The position numbers and the translations under genes are program-made. From positions 1 through 56,560 of the forward strand of contig JALZUD010000011.1 in the NCBI GenBank assembly GCA_023301725.1: a stretch of 56,560 nucleotides of DNA, in the 5' to 3' direction. Shown here piece by piece: positions 44,198-52,767 of this stretch. Position 1 is the stretch's first letter; every line of letters starts with the position of its first letter. Below the pieces are notes generated by a model. It worked only from the letters and a program-made list of their open reading frames with translations. It was not told where the DNA came from and made no database searches. The stretch comes from Granulosicoccus sp. (lineage in GTDB: Bacteria > Pseudomonadota > Gammaproteobacteria > Granulosicoccales > Granulosicoccaceae).

Positions 44198-46194
44198 TGG
44201 GTAATTCGAACTTAGCCAATAAGCCATCTGGCGCGCTACAAATTAGGCGGGATCTAACTTATGTGTTGTTGGCAGTTTTCATCATATCCGCTGGCATTTT
44301 TGCCAAGGAACAATTCAGCTGGGTTGCTAAATATCCGCGTAAGTGGGTTATACCTTTAAAAAACTGGATAACAGATTTTTTCGAATGGATTGTTTATGGG
44401 GTGACGTTTTTCGAGGGTAAAAACTACGAATTTGTACCCACTGATATTACTCGTGGCATGATCAAAATATTCGAGTACCAACTTTCGTTTACTGACGGTA
44501 TTTTCTTCAATGGTTTCAAAGTAGGGGTTGATCCACTGCCATGGATCACCGTCGTCGGATTGATGGCTATTTTGGGCCACTGGGTATCAGGGTGGCGCAT
44601 GGCCACTATAGCTGGCGGCGCGTTTCTTTACTTGTCGTTGTTTAGTGTGTGGCGGCCAGCAATGGATACTTTTTCATTGGTACTGCTGACTGTGCCACTC
44701 GTGTTCACGATAGGTCTGTTTTTGGCAATTCGTATGTCAAAAAGCTTACGTGCTGAACGGTTTATAACGCCTTTTTTTGATCTTATGCAAGCTATGCCAC
44801 CATTTGCTTACATGGTGCCGATAGTTGTGCTCTTTGGTATTGGCGACGTGCCGGCAATGTTAGCAGTTGCCGTATTTGCCGTGCCGCCGGTAGCGCGATG
44901 TATTCTGCTTGGGTTGAAAACAGTTCCCAGTGACGTCATCGAGGCCGGCGAGATGGCGGGTTGTACTCCTCGTCAAATGCTGTGGCGAGTTAAGGTGCCT
45001 ACCTCTCGTTCGACTGTTCTCGTGGGTTTAAATCAGGGCATCATGCAAACGCTGGCTATGATTGTGCTTGCCTCGTTAATTGGTGCGTCAGGTCTTGGGA
45101 ATGAGTTACTGAATTCTCTACAAACCCTAAAGCTGGGTAAGGCGCTTGAGCAAGGACTCGCTATCGTTGTTATCGCTGTAGCCCTTGACAGACTCAGTGC
45201 GGCTTATGCACACAAGCCTAAGCAGTATGTTGATCAGAGCTTGCCATGGTCAATGAGACATAAGCATTTAGTGCTTGCTGCTGTGTTTGCGATGGCCTCC
45301 ATTATACTAGCTTGGCTAATACCTGCGCTGCGAGTGTTGCCTAAAGAATGGCCTATAACCACTGCACCCGCGTGGGATGCAGGCGTTGATTGGGTGTTAC
45401 TCAACTGGTATGACAATGTTCAGGGATTTCGCAATTTTGTCTTGATCGATATATTAATACCTATTAAGAAATTCATGCTGTCGATACCTTGGCCAACGTT
45501 CATCGGGCTGGTAGTGCTACTGGGCTACCGATTGGGTGGTTGGAAATTATCAATAGCTGTTGGTTTGATGATCACTTTTCCACTGCTAACCGGTCTTTGG
45601 AAAGAGACCATGATTACTATCTACATGATTGGTAGTGCTGCGATCTTTTGCATTGTTGTGGGTTTCCCCATAGGATTGATCGCTTCAAAAAATGAACGGC
45701 TGTCGCGTTACATTATCCTTACGTGCGATTTCTTTCAAACATTCCCATCGTTTATCTACTTGATACCGGTGATTATGCTGTTCAAGGTCAGTGATATCTC
45801 GGCCATAATTGCTGTGCTTGCTTTTGCTCTTGTGCCTATGATTCGTTATACCAATCTTGGTTTTCGCAACGTGCCTTTTAATATCCGAGAAGCTGCCATA
45901 CAGCAAGGTGCAACTCGTTGGCAGCAGTTACGTAAAGTGGAGTTGCCCTTGGCCGCACCAGAAATAATGCTAGGCATAAATCAGGTTATCTTCATGGCGC
46001 TGTTTATGGTGGCTATTACTGCCTTGATTGGCACTCAGGATCTTGGTTCGGAAATCAACCGAGCACGTACGGGTAATAAAACAGGTCGTGCACTGGTCGC
46101 AGGCCTATGTATTGCTTTTCTGGGAATGATCTCTGATCGTTTGATCAAGGCTTGGCGCAAAAAGCACGACTATAGGGCCGAAACTCATGATTGA
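44197..46194 (+). CDS. tmoV: TMAO ABC transporter, fused double permease
   Basis: The 665-aa protein carries two ProW/OpuAB-type permease domains in one chain. Each has a QAMPPFAYMVPIVVLFGIGD / QTFPSFIYLIPVIMLFKVSD segment and an EAA loop (EAGEMAGCTPRQMLWRVKVP; REAAIQQGATRWQQLRKVEL). Together they form the whole channel, so no second permease gene is needed. It overlaps tmoW by one base and tdm by 8 bases. Confidence 0.92.
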   Translation: MGNSNLANKPSGALQIRRDLTYVLLAVFIISAGIFAKEQFSWVAKYPRKWVIPLKNWITDFFEWIVYGVTFFEGKNYEFVPTDITRGMIKIFEYQLSFTDGIFFNGFKVGVDPLPWITVVGLMAILGHWVSGWRMATIAGGAFLYLSLFSVWRPAMDTFSLVLLTVPLVFTIGLFLAIRMSKSLRAERFITPFFDLMQAMPPFAYMVPIVVLFGIGDVPAMLAVAVFAVPPVARCILLGLKTVPSDVIEAGEMAGCTPRQMLWRVKVPTSRSTVLVGLNQGIMQTLAMIVLASLIGASGLGNELLNSLQTLKLGKALEQGLAIVVIAVALDRLSAAYAHKPKQYVDQSLPWSMRHKHLVLAAVFAMASIILAWLIPALRVLPKEWPITTAPAWDAGVDWVLLNWYDNVQGFRNFVLIDILIPIKKFMLSIPWPTFIGLVVLLGYRLGGWKLSIAVGLMITFPLLTGLWKETMITIYMIGSAAIFCIVVGFPIGLIASKNERLSRYIILTCDFFQTFPSFIYLIPVIMLFKVSDISAIIAVLAFALVPMIRYTNLGFRNVPFNIREAAIQQGATRWQQLRKVELPLAAPEIMLGINQVIFMALFMVAITALIGTQDLGSEINRARTGNKTGRALVAGLCIAFLGMISDRLIKAWRKKHDYRAETHD

Positions 46195-48556
46195 TATCAG
46201 CGCTGTCACAGCTACTTTTTCTCGTTCAGGTGTCAATGTGCCCGGGCTTCCTGTTTTGCCAGACAACGTCGAGCGACACACGATTCCAGGTGGTGGATCA
46301 CGTGCGCTGGAGGTGGCGGCGGGGGACGTGATAAACGTGTTGGATGTCGCTGGTTTGCAAGCTGTCGAGCTTGTGCACTTTACGCCTGACGGCTCTTCAG
46401 ATGCTGGTGTGTTGGGAGTCACAGGCCAAGGTGTAGCCAAGGGTTTGCAAAATACGCTGATCCACGGTGGTGCCAGTGGCTTGCGTGTATTGAATTTGCT
46501 CGAGGCTACAGGCTTCTCCTTGGCGAACGCTGATGGTGTTGCTTTGTTCGATGGGCAGTCGGTGGCAGGCGAGCTTCGATCAGTAACAGTGATGGCTGCT
46601 GGGCTGCTATGCATTGCAGCCCACGGGGATCCCATGAGCCCAGAATCCCAGAACACGTTAACTGACATTATCGTGTTCATTGAAAGATCGACTACTCGAA
46701 ATTCAGCGGATAAATTACAGGCACCAGCACCTTTGGCTGACCCTTTGTTGGATGAGAATATTGAACCCGGAAATGCAGTAGCTTTTGAAGTTAAAGCTGG
46801 TCAGTTTGTACAAATACTGGATGTTCAGGGGCGAGAGTGTTCTGATTTTCAAGCTCTGTCGGCTCGCGCATTAGACAAGGGGCTTGAGCGAGACATTGAT
46901 CCGACGACGACTCGTTCTCTGGGTGGGTCACTGTATCCTGCGCCGGGCATTTTTTCGAAATACTACAGTAGCGATCAGGAAGCGCTAGTTGAAATTGTGC
47001 AGGATACCTGTGGCCGACATGACACGTTTGGTTTGGCTTGCACCGCTCGCTACTACGAAGACTTGGGTTACCCGGGGCATCGCAACTGCACGGACAACAT
47101 CAACCATCAGTTTGATCAGTTTGGTATACGTCCCAGAGGTGGGTGGCCAGCTATCAATTTCTTTTTTAATACGTTGCTTGATGATACCAATGCCATTCTT
47201 ATGGACGACCCTTGGTCGCGTCCAGGCGACTTCGTATTGTTGCGCGCACTAACAGATTTAGTCTGTATTGCCACGGCTTGTCCCTGTGATGTGGACGCTG
47301 CTAACGGCTGGAATCCGACAGACATTCAAACACGTGTTTACGATAAGCAGCAATTATTTAAACGGTCCATTGGATTCAGAAAAACCCCGGAGGCAGATGT
47401 GGAAGAAACACAGGAAACAGGTTTCCATGCGTGCTTTGCAGAGCATACTCGAGATTTTATAGAGTACAACGGGTACTGGTTGCCTAACACCATGACTCAG
47501 CATGGCACTATTGCCGAATACTGGGCGTGTCGAGAGAAGGCGGCGATTATGGATCTTTCGCCTTTACGCAAGTATGAAGTTACCGGTCCTGATGCAGAAG
47601 CACTCATGCAGTTGGCGGTAACGCGTAATATGAAAAAGCTTTCTGTGGGGCAGGTCGTGTACACCGCGATGTGCTACGAGCATGGTGGGATGGTCGATGA
47701 TGGAACGGTATTCCGCTTAGGTGACAATAACTTTCGCTGGATTGGTGGCAACGATGACAGCGGCCTTGCGTTGCGCGAGCTTGCACAACAACACAGTATG
47801 AATGCGTGGGTGCGTGACAGCACCAGACAACTGTGCAATGTAGCCGTTCAAGGTCCGCTGTCCAGAGAGATACTTGCCGATGTTTTCTGGACAGCTCCCA
47901 CGCAGGCCACTATCAGTGAACTTGGCTGGTTTCGTTTTAGTGTGGCGCGAATAGGCGACTTTCACGGTGCTGCAGTGGTGGTCAGCAGAACAGGATATTC
48001 CGGAGAGTTGGGCTATGAAATATTCTGTCACCCCAAGGATGCCAGAACGGTATTTGACGCTCTCTGGAAAGCCGGAGAACCTCGAGGAATGGTGCCATTA
48101 GGACTAGCTGCACTAGACATGCTACGTATCGAAAGTGGCTTGATTTTCGCCGGTTATGAATTCGACGATAGAACTGATCCTTTTGAGGCCGGTATAGGGT
48201 TTACCGTACCGTTAAAGTCGAAGGAGGATGATTTTGTTGGTAGGGCTGTGCTGGAGCAGCGTAAGCAGCAACCACAGCGCGTTTTGATGGGCCTGGACTT
48301 AGACGGTGGCGTGGTGCCGTCATCGGGCGACTGTGTAAGAGTAGGGCGAGCTCAGGTGGGTGAAGTGACCTCAGCAGTCAAGTCGCCCATTCTGGGGAAA
48401 ACCATAGCGCTTGCTCGCATCGACGTCACTCATGCCGAAGTTGGTACCAAGCTAGAAGTTGGGCAACTTGATGGATTGCAGAAAAGACTGGCAGCAACGG
48501 TTGTCGGCACTCCGCACTTTGATCCAGGTAAGGAGCGCGTAAAAGGTAACTATTAA
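46187..48556 (+). CDS. tdm: Trimethylamine-N-oxide demethylase (aldolase)
   Basis: The 789-aa protein has two DUF1989-type halves at the N-terminus (about 30-160 and 190-390), and a GcvT-like THF-binding domain from about 425 to the end (GMVDDGTVFRLG, RTGYSGELGYEIFC, GLAALDMLRIESGL). The second DUF1989 half has Cys285, Cys301 and Cys365; their 16/64 spacing equals that of the zinc-binding cysteines of Methylocella silvestris Tdm as I remember it. The enzyme converts TMAO to dimethylamine and formaldehyde, the GcvT part capturing formaldehyde. It overlaps tmoV. Confidence 0.92.
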   Translation: MIDISAVTATFSRSGVNVPGLPVLPDNVERHTIPGGGSRALEVAAGDVINVLDVAGLQAVELVHFTPDGSSDAGVLGVTGQGVAKGLQNTLIHGGASGLRVLNLLEATGFSLANADGVALFDGQSVAGELRSVTVMAAGLLCIAAHGDPMSPESQNTLTDIIVFIERSTTRNSADKLQAPAPLADPLLDENIEPGNAVAFEVKAGQFVQILDVQGRECSDFQALSARALDKGLERDIDPTTTRSLGGSLYPAPGIFSKYYSSDQEALVEIVQDTCGRHDTFGLACTARYYEDLGYPGHRNCTDNINHQFDQFGIRPRGGWPAINFFFNTLLDDTNAILMDDPWSRPGDFVLLRALTDLVCIATACPCDVDAANGWNPTDIQTRVYDKQQLFKRSIGFRKTPEADVEETQETGFHACFAEHTRDFIEYNGYWLPNTMTQHGTIAEYWACREKAAIMDLSPLRKYEVTGPDAEALMQLAVTRNMKKLSVGQVVYTAMCYEHGGMVDDGTVFRLGDNNFRWIGGNDDSGLALRELAQQHSMNAWVRDSTRQLCNVAVQGPLSREILADVFWTAPTQATISELGWFRFSVARIGDFHGAAVVVSRTGYSGELGYEIFCHPKDARTVFDALWKAGEPRGMVPLGLAALDMLRIESGLIFAGYEFDDRTDPFEAGIGFTVPLKSKEDDFVGRAVLEQRKQQPQRVLMGLDLDGGVVPSSGDCVRVGRAQVGEVTSAVKSPILGKTIALARIDVTHAEVGTKLEVGQLDGLQKRLAATVVGTPHFDPGKERVKGNY

Positions 48557-48607
48557 AGCTATTTGTTTAAAATATAACTCTTACAAAGTTAAGCGTTTGC
48601 AAACCAG

Positions 48608-49531
48608 CTAACTCTTTTTTCGCTGCGCATGTAAGTCTAGGAATACTGCCATGATGATGATGACCCCACCGAGTATGGATATCGGTGGAAGGTCGGTGCC
48701 AATGAGCCAGCCTGCTGATACGGTGGCAACGATTATTTCAGTCATGGTTAATAGGGCGGCGGTTGGCGCTGGTATACGTCTAGCGCCCCAGATTTGTCCA
48801 AGCATGGCTGGAAACAATACAGCCATGCCAAACGCCAAGCCTACAGCTATGGTGCCAAGAGATAGGGGTTGATCGCGAATCAGAACATTCTCGCTGGTGC
48901 TGGGGGGCAGGTAATACATGACAGTGGCAGCAACGATCGCCATAAGCAAACCGGTGGCCATGGTGGCCGCCGTACTGGCGAAAGGAGGTGTTTGCTCGCG
49001 CCCCCTTAGTAGAGACAGACTCACCCCCCAACAAAAACCTGCTCCGATGCCGCACCAATCACCTATGTTTTGTGGAACCGGTAGGTTTGTGCCACCGCCC
49101 AGCAATAGCCAGACACCTGTAATGGCAGCGATGATAACAACCAACTGTTCTCGACGTATGGGTTCACCATAGATGATGCGAGCAGACAGTGTTGTCCATA
49201 GAGGTAGCAGGTAAAAAAGGAAAATAACTCTAATAACATCTGAATACAGAACACCTGCAAAGTAGAGCACTGTTGCCAATCCAAGTGCAACGCCAACCAG
49301 CCAGCAGTCTATGTTGCGAAATGAGCGTGATTCGCCACGAAAATGAGCCACGATGATGCTGGGGATTAATGCAGCCGCTAGCACTACTGCTACAGCCCAC
49401 AGGCCTGTAATGCCCGCATCGTCTAGATAGCGTAAGGGGATCCAGAATAGTCCCCAGATCGCAGAGCCTGCAGCCACTGCAATTGCCCCTGCTTTATCAG
49501 TTCTGGGATCTATGTTAACTGTTGATGACAT
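48608..49531 (-). CDS. EamA-type (DMT superfamily) transporter
   Basis: About 307 aa from the ATG at 49531 (a TTG at 49564 is possible). Ten hydrophobic segments are arranged as two five-helix EamA halves (GSAIWGLFWIPLRYL; WCGIGAGFCWGVSLSLLRG). It is a small-molecule exporter or importer of unknown specificity. It is convergent with tdm and placed in the methylamine cluster, so an amine or metabolite role is possible but not shown. Confidence 0.82.
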   Translation of the reverse strand: MSSTVNIDPRTDKAGAIAVAAGSAIWGLFWIPLRYLDDAGITGLWAVAVVLAAALIPSIIVAHFRGESRSFRNIDCWLVGVALGLATVLYFAGVLYSDVIRVIFLFYLLPLWTTLSARIIYGEPIRREQLVVIIAAITGVWLLLGGGTNLPVPQNIGDWCGIGAGFCWGVSLSLLRGREQTPPFASTAATMATGLLMAIVAATVMYYLPPSTSENVLIRDQPLSLGTIAVGLAFGMAVLFPAMLGQIWGARRIPAPTAALLTMTEIIVATVSAGWLIGTDLPPISILGGVIIIMAVFLDLHAQRKKS

Positions 49532-49697
49532 TGGCGCATTAATGCAATGTGATTGGGGTGGCAAGCGGCATCAAGCTCGATACACGCTATTAGATGAAAT
49601 TTACACACGCCACGCGTTTTCTTTCAGTCATACTGTTCGTAAACAACGACGGTGGCACTATACTACGACTCATGACAAGCGATGGATTAAAGAAGGT

Positions 49698-49889
49698 ATG
49701 ATCTTCAAGAAGTATCTTCAGAAAAGAGCTTTGGTGATTGCGCTTGTGGTTGGTACGATGCTCAACTGCATCAACCAAGGCCCCGAGGTACTAGACGGTG
49801 GGTCGCTTAATTGGTTTAAACTGGTACTGACTTATATCGTTCCTTATTTTGTGTCTGTATACAGCGCTGTGGCTTCTAACGATAAGTAA
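49698..49889 (+). CDS. nrtS: NrtS-type nitrate/nitrite transporter, small membrane protein
   Basis: The ATG at 49698 gives 63 aa; a longer frame reaches back to 49512 but overlaps the divergent EamA start and lacks NrtS character. The NrtS pattern is clear: KRALVIALVVGTMLNCINQG, then NWFKLVLTYIVPYFVSVYSAV, i.e. two membrane segments with a central Asn-Gln. NrtS proteins are implicated in nitrate/nitrite transport. A nitrate reductase fusion is in the same window (8-12 kb). Confidence 0.72.
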   Translation: MIFKKYLQKRALVIALVVGTMLNCINQGPEVLDGGSLNWFKLVLTYIVPYFVSVYSAVASNDK

Positions 49890-49972
49890 GGTGTAATTCG
49901 AGCTGACTGATGAGCTGGAATGCAGTAGCTATCAGTAATTTTGGACGAGGTAGTAAGAGGCGTCAAATAATA

Positions 49973-50659
49973 TTAATAATTGAATGACTTCATCCCAGAA
50001 ACTTGCATGCATTCGGGACCTTCGTTAGTGGATTTGTTCACGTAGTTGCTCACTGGCGTGAATACGAATGAATTCTTGTGAGTTGCTTTGATAAGCTCAG
50101 ATAGGGAATCTTTATCAGTTTCCTGCAGCCACACAAAGGCTTTGTTTTTTGACGACAGCCAGACTGGCATTCTGTCGTGTACATTGCGCATTTCCTCATT
50201 GGCAGCGGTGGTGATAATTGAAACTTCAGGCGTGCTATCGCCGCCCTTAGGCTCTCTAAATATGCCAGCAAGAAACATAGCTGTATGATTTGATGGTGTG
50301 ATGTAGAACGCTTGCACCAGCTTCTTGTTTTCACGCTTCCATTCATAGAACCCGTTTACTGGTATCAGAACACGCTGTTCGGGGATGAGGCTGCGCCACA
50401 GGTATGATGACCACACCTTGTCATCCCGTGCATTAGGTACACGCTTGGTAATAACTTGACCCCGTTTGCCTCGCGCGCTAACTGATACGCCCCAGCTCAT
50501 GGATTCCCATGTGAGGCCCTGACGGTACCTCACTACATCCAGTGGTTGAGTTGGCGCAATATTAAATCGTGGCGCCCGATTGGGCTTTGCCTGCATATTC
50601 ATTGCTTCGAGCAATTGCTTGACGCCTTCGTTGTCATGCACGTTGACTCTACCGCACAT
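49973..50659 (-). CDS. SRAP-domain protein (HMCES/YedK family)
   Basis: The 228-aa protein starts MCGRVNVH, with Cys2 exposed after Met removal. The Asn-containing FNIAPTQPLDVVR, the GFYEWKRE glutamate and the HDRMPVWL histidine complete the active site. SRAP proteins form a covalent link with abasic sites in single-stranded DNA, shielding them in replication. It stands alone, divergent from amt. TCCTCC upstream of the start gives a ribosome site (GGAGGA on the minus strand). Confidence 0.93.
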   Translation of the reverse strand: MCGRVNVHDNEGVKQLLEAMNMQAKPNRAPRFNIAPTQPLDVVRYRQGLTWESMSWGVSVSARGKRGQVITKRVPNARDDKVWSSYLWRSLIPEQRVLIPVNGFYEWKRENKKLVQAFYITPSNHTAMFLAGIFREPKGGDSTPEVSIITTAANEEMRNVHDRMPVWLSSKNKAFVWLQETDKDSLSELIKATHKNSFVFTPVSNYVNKSTNEGPECMQVSGMKSFNY

Positions 50660-50882
50660 TTTTACTCCTCCTCAAGAAAGCTTGATAACACTGTGCCGAT
50701 AATTCCCAATGAAGTCTAGGCAAGAATGTGGAAAGTCGCTTTCGTATCGCCATAGTGATTAAGTATTACTTGTGTAATAGCGACATTTGATTTGGTAAGT
50801 CGGCAATTGCTGTTACTCTCGAGTACGGCGGTATTATAAAAATATCAACCGTCGGTCAGATACAAACCACTGGAGGATAACA

Positions 50883-52244
50883 ATGGAAGAACAATTAGCG
50901 GCGCTCATGGCCGCTCAGGCAGCCACCAACACCGCGATGGCTGAGGTTTATTATTTTGTGACAATACCGCTTATGGTTCTCATTCACGTAGGATTTCTGT
51001 CCTATGAAATGGGTGCTTCGAGACAAAAGAATGTTCTAACTTCGGGATTAAAAAATATTCTGGCGTTTGCGTTTCTAGTGCCTGCTTTCTACTATGTTGG
51101 TTGGTTTTTGTATTGGGCTTTGCCTACTGGAATTGATTTTGGCGTAGGGCCAGCTGGAATCAGCGGTTGGGACTACGCAGTTGCTGTCGCTAATCCGGCA
51201 GGCGCTGTCATGGGGCCAAACTTGGCGGATAGCGCGTCTGGTGTGTTCTGGGGTGCTTTTACCTTGTTTGGCGCAACCACTGCATCAATCATGTCAGGTG
51301 CTGTTATCGAACGTATTCGATTGTTTGCCTTTGTGTTGTTGGCTATCATATTGGGTGCAGGCGCATGGGTTGTTGGTGCTGCCTGGGGTTGGCATGCAGA
51401 TGGTTGGTTAGTCACCAAGTATGGGTATCACGATTTTGGTGCATCAGGTGTCGTACACATGATTGCCGGCTTTTTCGCTCTTGGTGTCTTGATAAATCTT
51501 GGACCAAGAATTGGCAAGTTTAACAGCGATGGTTCAGCCAATAATCTCCCTGGTCATAGCATGCCGATGACGCTGGTAGGTTTAATGGCGATCATCGCAG
51601 GCTTCTTTGGCTTTTTAATGGCGTGTGCCATCTTCCCTGGTGAAGCATGGTCATGGTCAGCCACGAGCTTCACTTCCATCTATGGCACACCGATGACGCT
51701 ATCGGCCATAACCTTCAATATACTGATGGGTTTTGCGGGCGGTATTATTGGTGCCTGGTTTATTACTCGTGACCCCTTCTGGATGATGTCTGGTGCACTG
51801 GGTGGAATCATTTCAGTGGCAGCCGGGCTAGACCTCTACTGGCCGCCAATGGCTTTTGTGATTGCCATGATAGGTGGAGTCATCATGCCTTATTCAGCAC
51901 GCCTTATTGAAAAAATGGGTGTTGACGATGCGGTTGGAGCAGTTGCCGTTCACGGTGTACTGGGTGCCTGGGGTGTTATTGCAGTGGGTATATTCGCCGC
52001 TGGATTTCCTGCGATTCAAGGTGAGGGTGTGGCATTAACTAACCTTACTGGTCAAGCAATTGGCGTGGGCGTCATGTTTGCTCTAGGCTTTGTGCCTGGC
52101 TATGTGTGCTCTCTTATATTGCGCATATTTGGCTTGCTACGCGTAGGTCGCACAGCTGAAATTATCGGTCTTGATCAAACGAAAGTGCCTTCATCAGCAT
52201 ACCCTGAAGGTATGACACCGTCTGCTAAATATATCGGACACTAA
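50883..52244 (+). CDS. amt: Ammonium transporter (Amt family)
   Basis: The 453-aa protein has about 11 membrane segments. The pore His pair is at about 192 (VVHMIAGFFALG) and 357 (VAVHGVLGAWG). Further family blocks are GWDYAVAVANPAGAV and IGLDQTKVPSSAYPEG at the C-terminus. A long helical N-terminal part precedes the first segment. CTGGAGGA precedes the ATG. It takes up ammonium or methylammonium. There is no glnK nearby; a 61-aa ORF follows 19 nt later. Confidence 0.93.
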   Translation: MEEQLAALMAAQAATNTAMAEVYYFVTIPLMVLIHVGFLSYEMGASRQKNVLTSGLKNILAFAFLVPAFYYVGWFLYWALPTGIDFGVGPAGISGWDYAVAVANPAGAVMGPNLADSASGVFWGAFTLFGATTASIMSGAVIERIRLFAFVLLAIILGAGAWVVGAAWGWHADGWLVTKYGYHDFGASGVVHMIAGFFALGVLINLGPRIGKFNSDGSANNLPGHSMPMTLVGLMAIIAGFFGFLMACAIFPGEAWSWSATSFTSIYGTPMTLSAITFNILMGFAGGIIGAWFITRDPFWMMSGALGGIISVAAGLDLYWPPMAFVIAMIGGVIMPYSARLIEKMGVDDAVGAVAVHGVLGAWGVIAVGIFAAGFPAIQGEGVALTNLTGQAIGVGVMFALGFVPGYVCSLILRIFGLLRVGRTAEIIGLDQTKVPSSAYPEGMTPSAKYIGH

Positions 52245-52263
52245 AAAACTATAGGAGAATATT

Positions 52264-52449
52264 ATGTTCGGTGCACCTTTTGATACAGGTACCTGGGAAG
52301 GCGTAACAGGGACCTATTACGCTGGCGTGGGCGGTGAGCTCACTTGGCTATTGATCTCGATAGCGCTGTGTGTTGTCGCCTTGGTAGGCGGTGCAATACA
52401 TGAAGGAAGAGCTTATAAGAAAGCTGAAAAAACCAACATTGATCTTTGA
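52264..52449 (+). CDS. Small single-pass membrane protein downstream of amt
   Basis: The 61-aa protein has one hydrophobic segment (about residues 27-45, LTWLLISIALCVVALVGGAIH) with an N-terminal Gly/Thr-rich part and a charged C-terminus (EGRAYKKAEKTNIDL). It is preceded by TAGGAGAAT at good spacing and lies 19 nt after amt, so co-expression is very likely. No family is recognised. It may be an accessory subunit of the transporter, by context only. Confidence 0.65.
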   Translation: MFGAPFDTGTWEGVTGTYYAGVGGELTWLLISIALCVVALVGGAIHEGRAYKKAEKTNIDL

Positions 52450-52462
52450 TGTAACGGCACTT

Positions 52463-52564
52463 ACTTAAGCGAAAACAGTAGGCAACGTCATTCCCGCGAA
52501 TGCTATGAATCCAAGGCTTATAGCCGCATGGGTTTCCAGCTACGTGGGGATGACGGGCTTAAGT
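52463..52564 (+). repeat. MITE-like element with nested inverted repeats
   Basis: The outer arms ACTTAAGC (52463-52470) and GCTTAAGT (52557-52564) are perfect 8-bp inverted repeats. Inner arms CGTCATTCCCGCG (52486-52498) and CGTGGGGATGACG (52543-52555) match at 11 of 13 positions when inverted. A degenerate full-length copy lies at 30564-30660. It is non-coding and typical of dispersed intergenic elements. Confidence 0.65.
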
Positions 52565-52622
52565 CAGAGCCACTCACTTTTAATGCAAGATGTTTGTACA
52601 AACACTGTTGGTGTTGTAGACG

Positions 52623-52653
52623 ATGCGCGATACCAGAAAAAGGTATCGCGCAT
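52623..52653. terminator. Long perfect hairpin between amt unit and tmm
   Basis: A 12-bp perfect stem ATGCGCGATACC / GGTATCGCGCAT with a 7-nt loop (AGAAAAA) lies between converging transcription units. There is no T-run at its foot, so it may act as a rho-assisted terminator or RNA 3' end. Confidence 0.5.
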
Positions 52654-52767
52654 GTTCAATTCTGAACACAAGAACTAATAGGGTATGGCTCTTAGGATTA
52701 CCCTTCTACACTAGCTCCCCTGTTAGAGGCACTTGGAGCAATCAATAGTCGTCTTAGGCTGAGCCGC

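Noticed and set aside
42096..46194. Glycine-betaine/proline (Pro/Opu) transporter
   Set aside because: The fused double permease and the downstream overlapping tdm point to the TMAO transporter TmoXWV.
46105..46680. 191-codon minus-strand frame
   Set aside because: Antisense shadow of tmoV and tdm; Ser/Thr/Pro-rich composition typical of reverse-strand frames.
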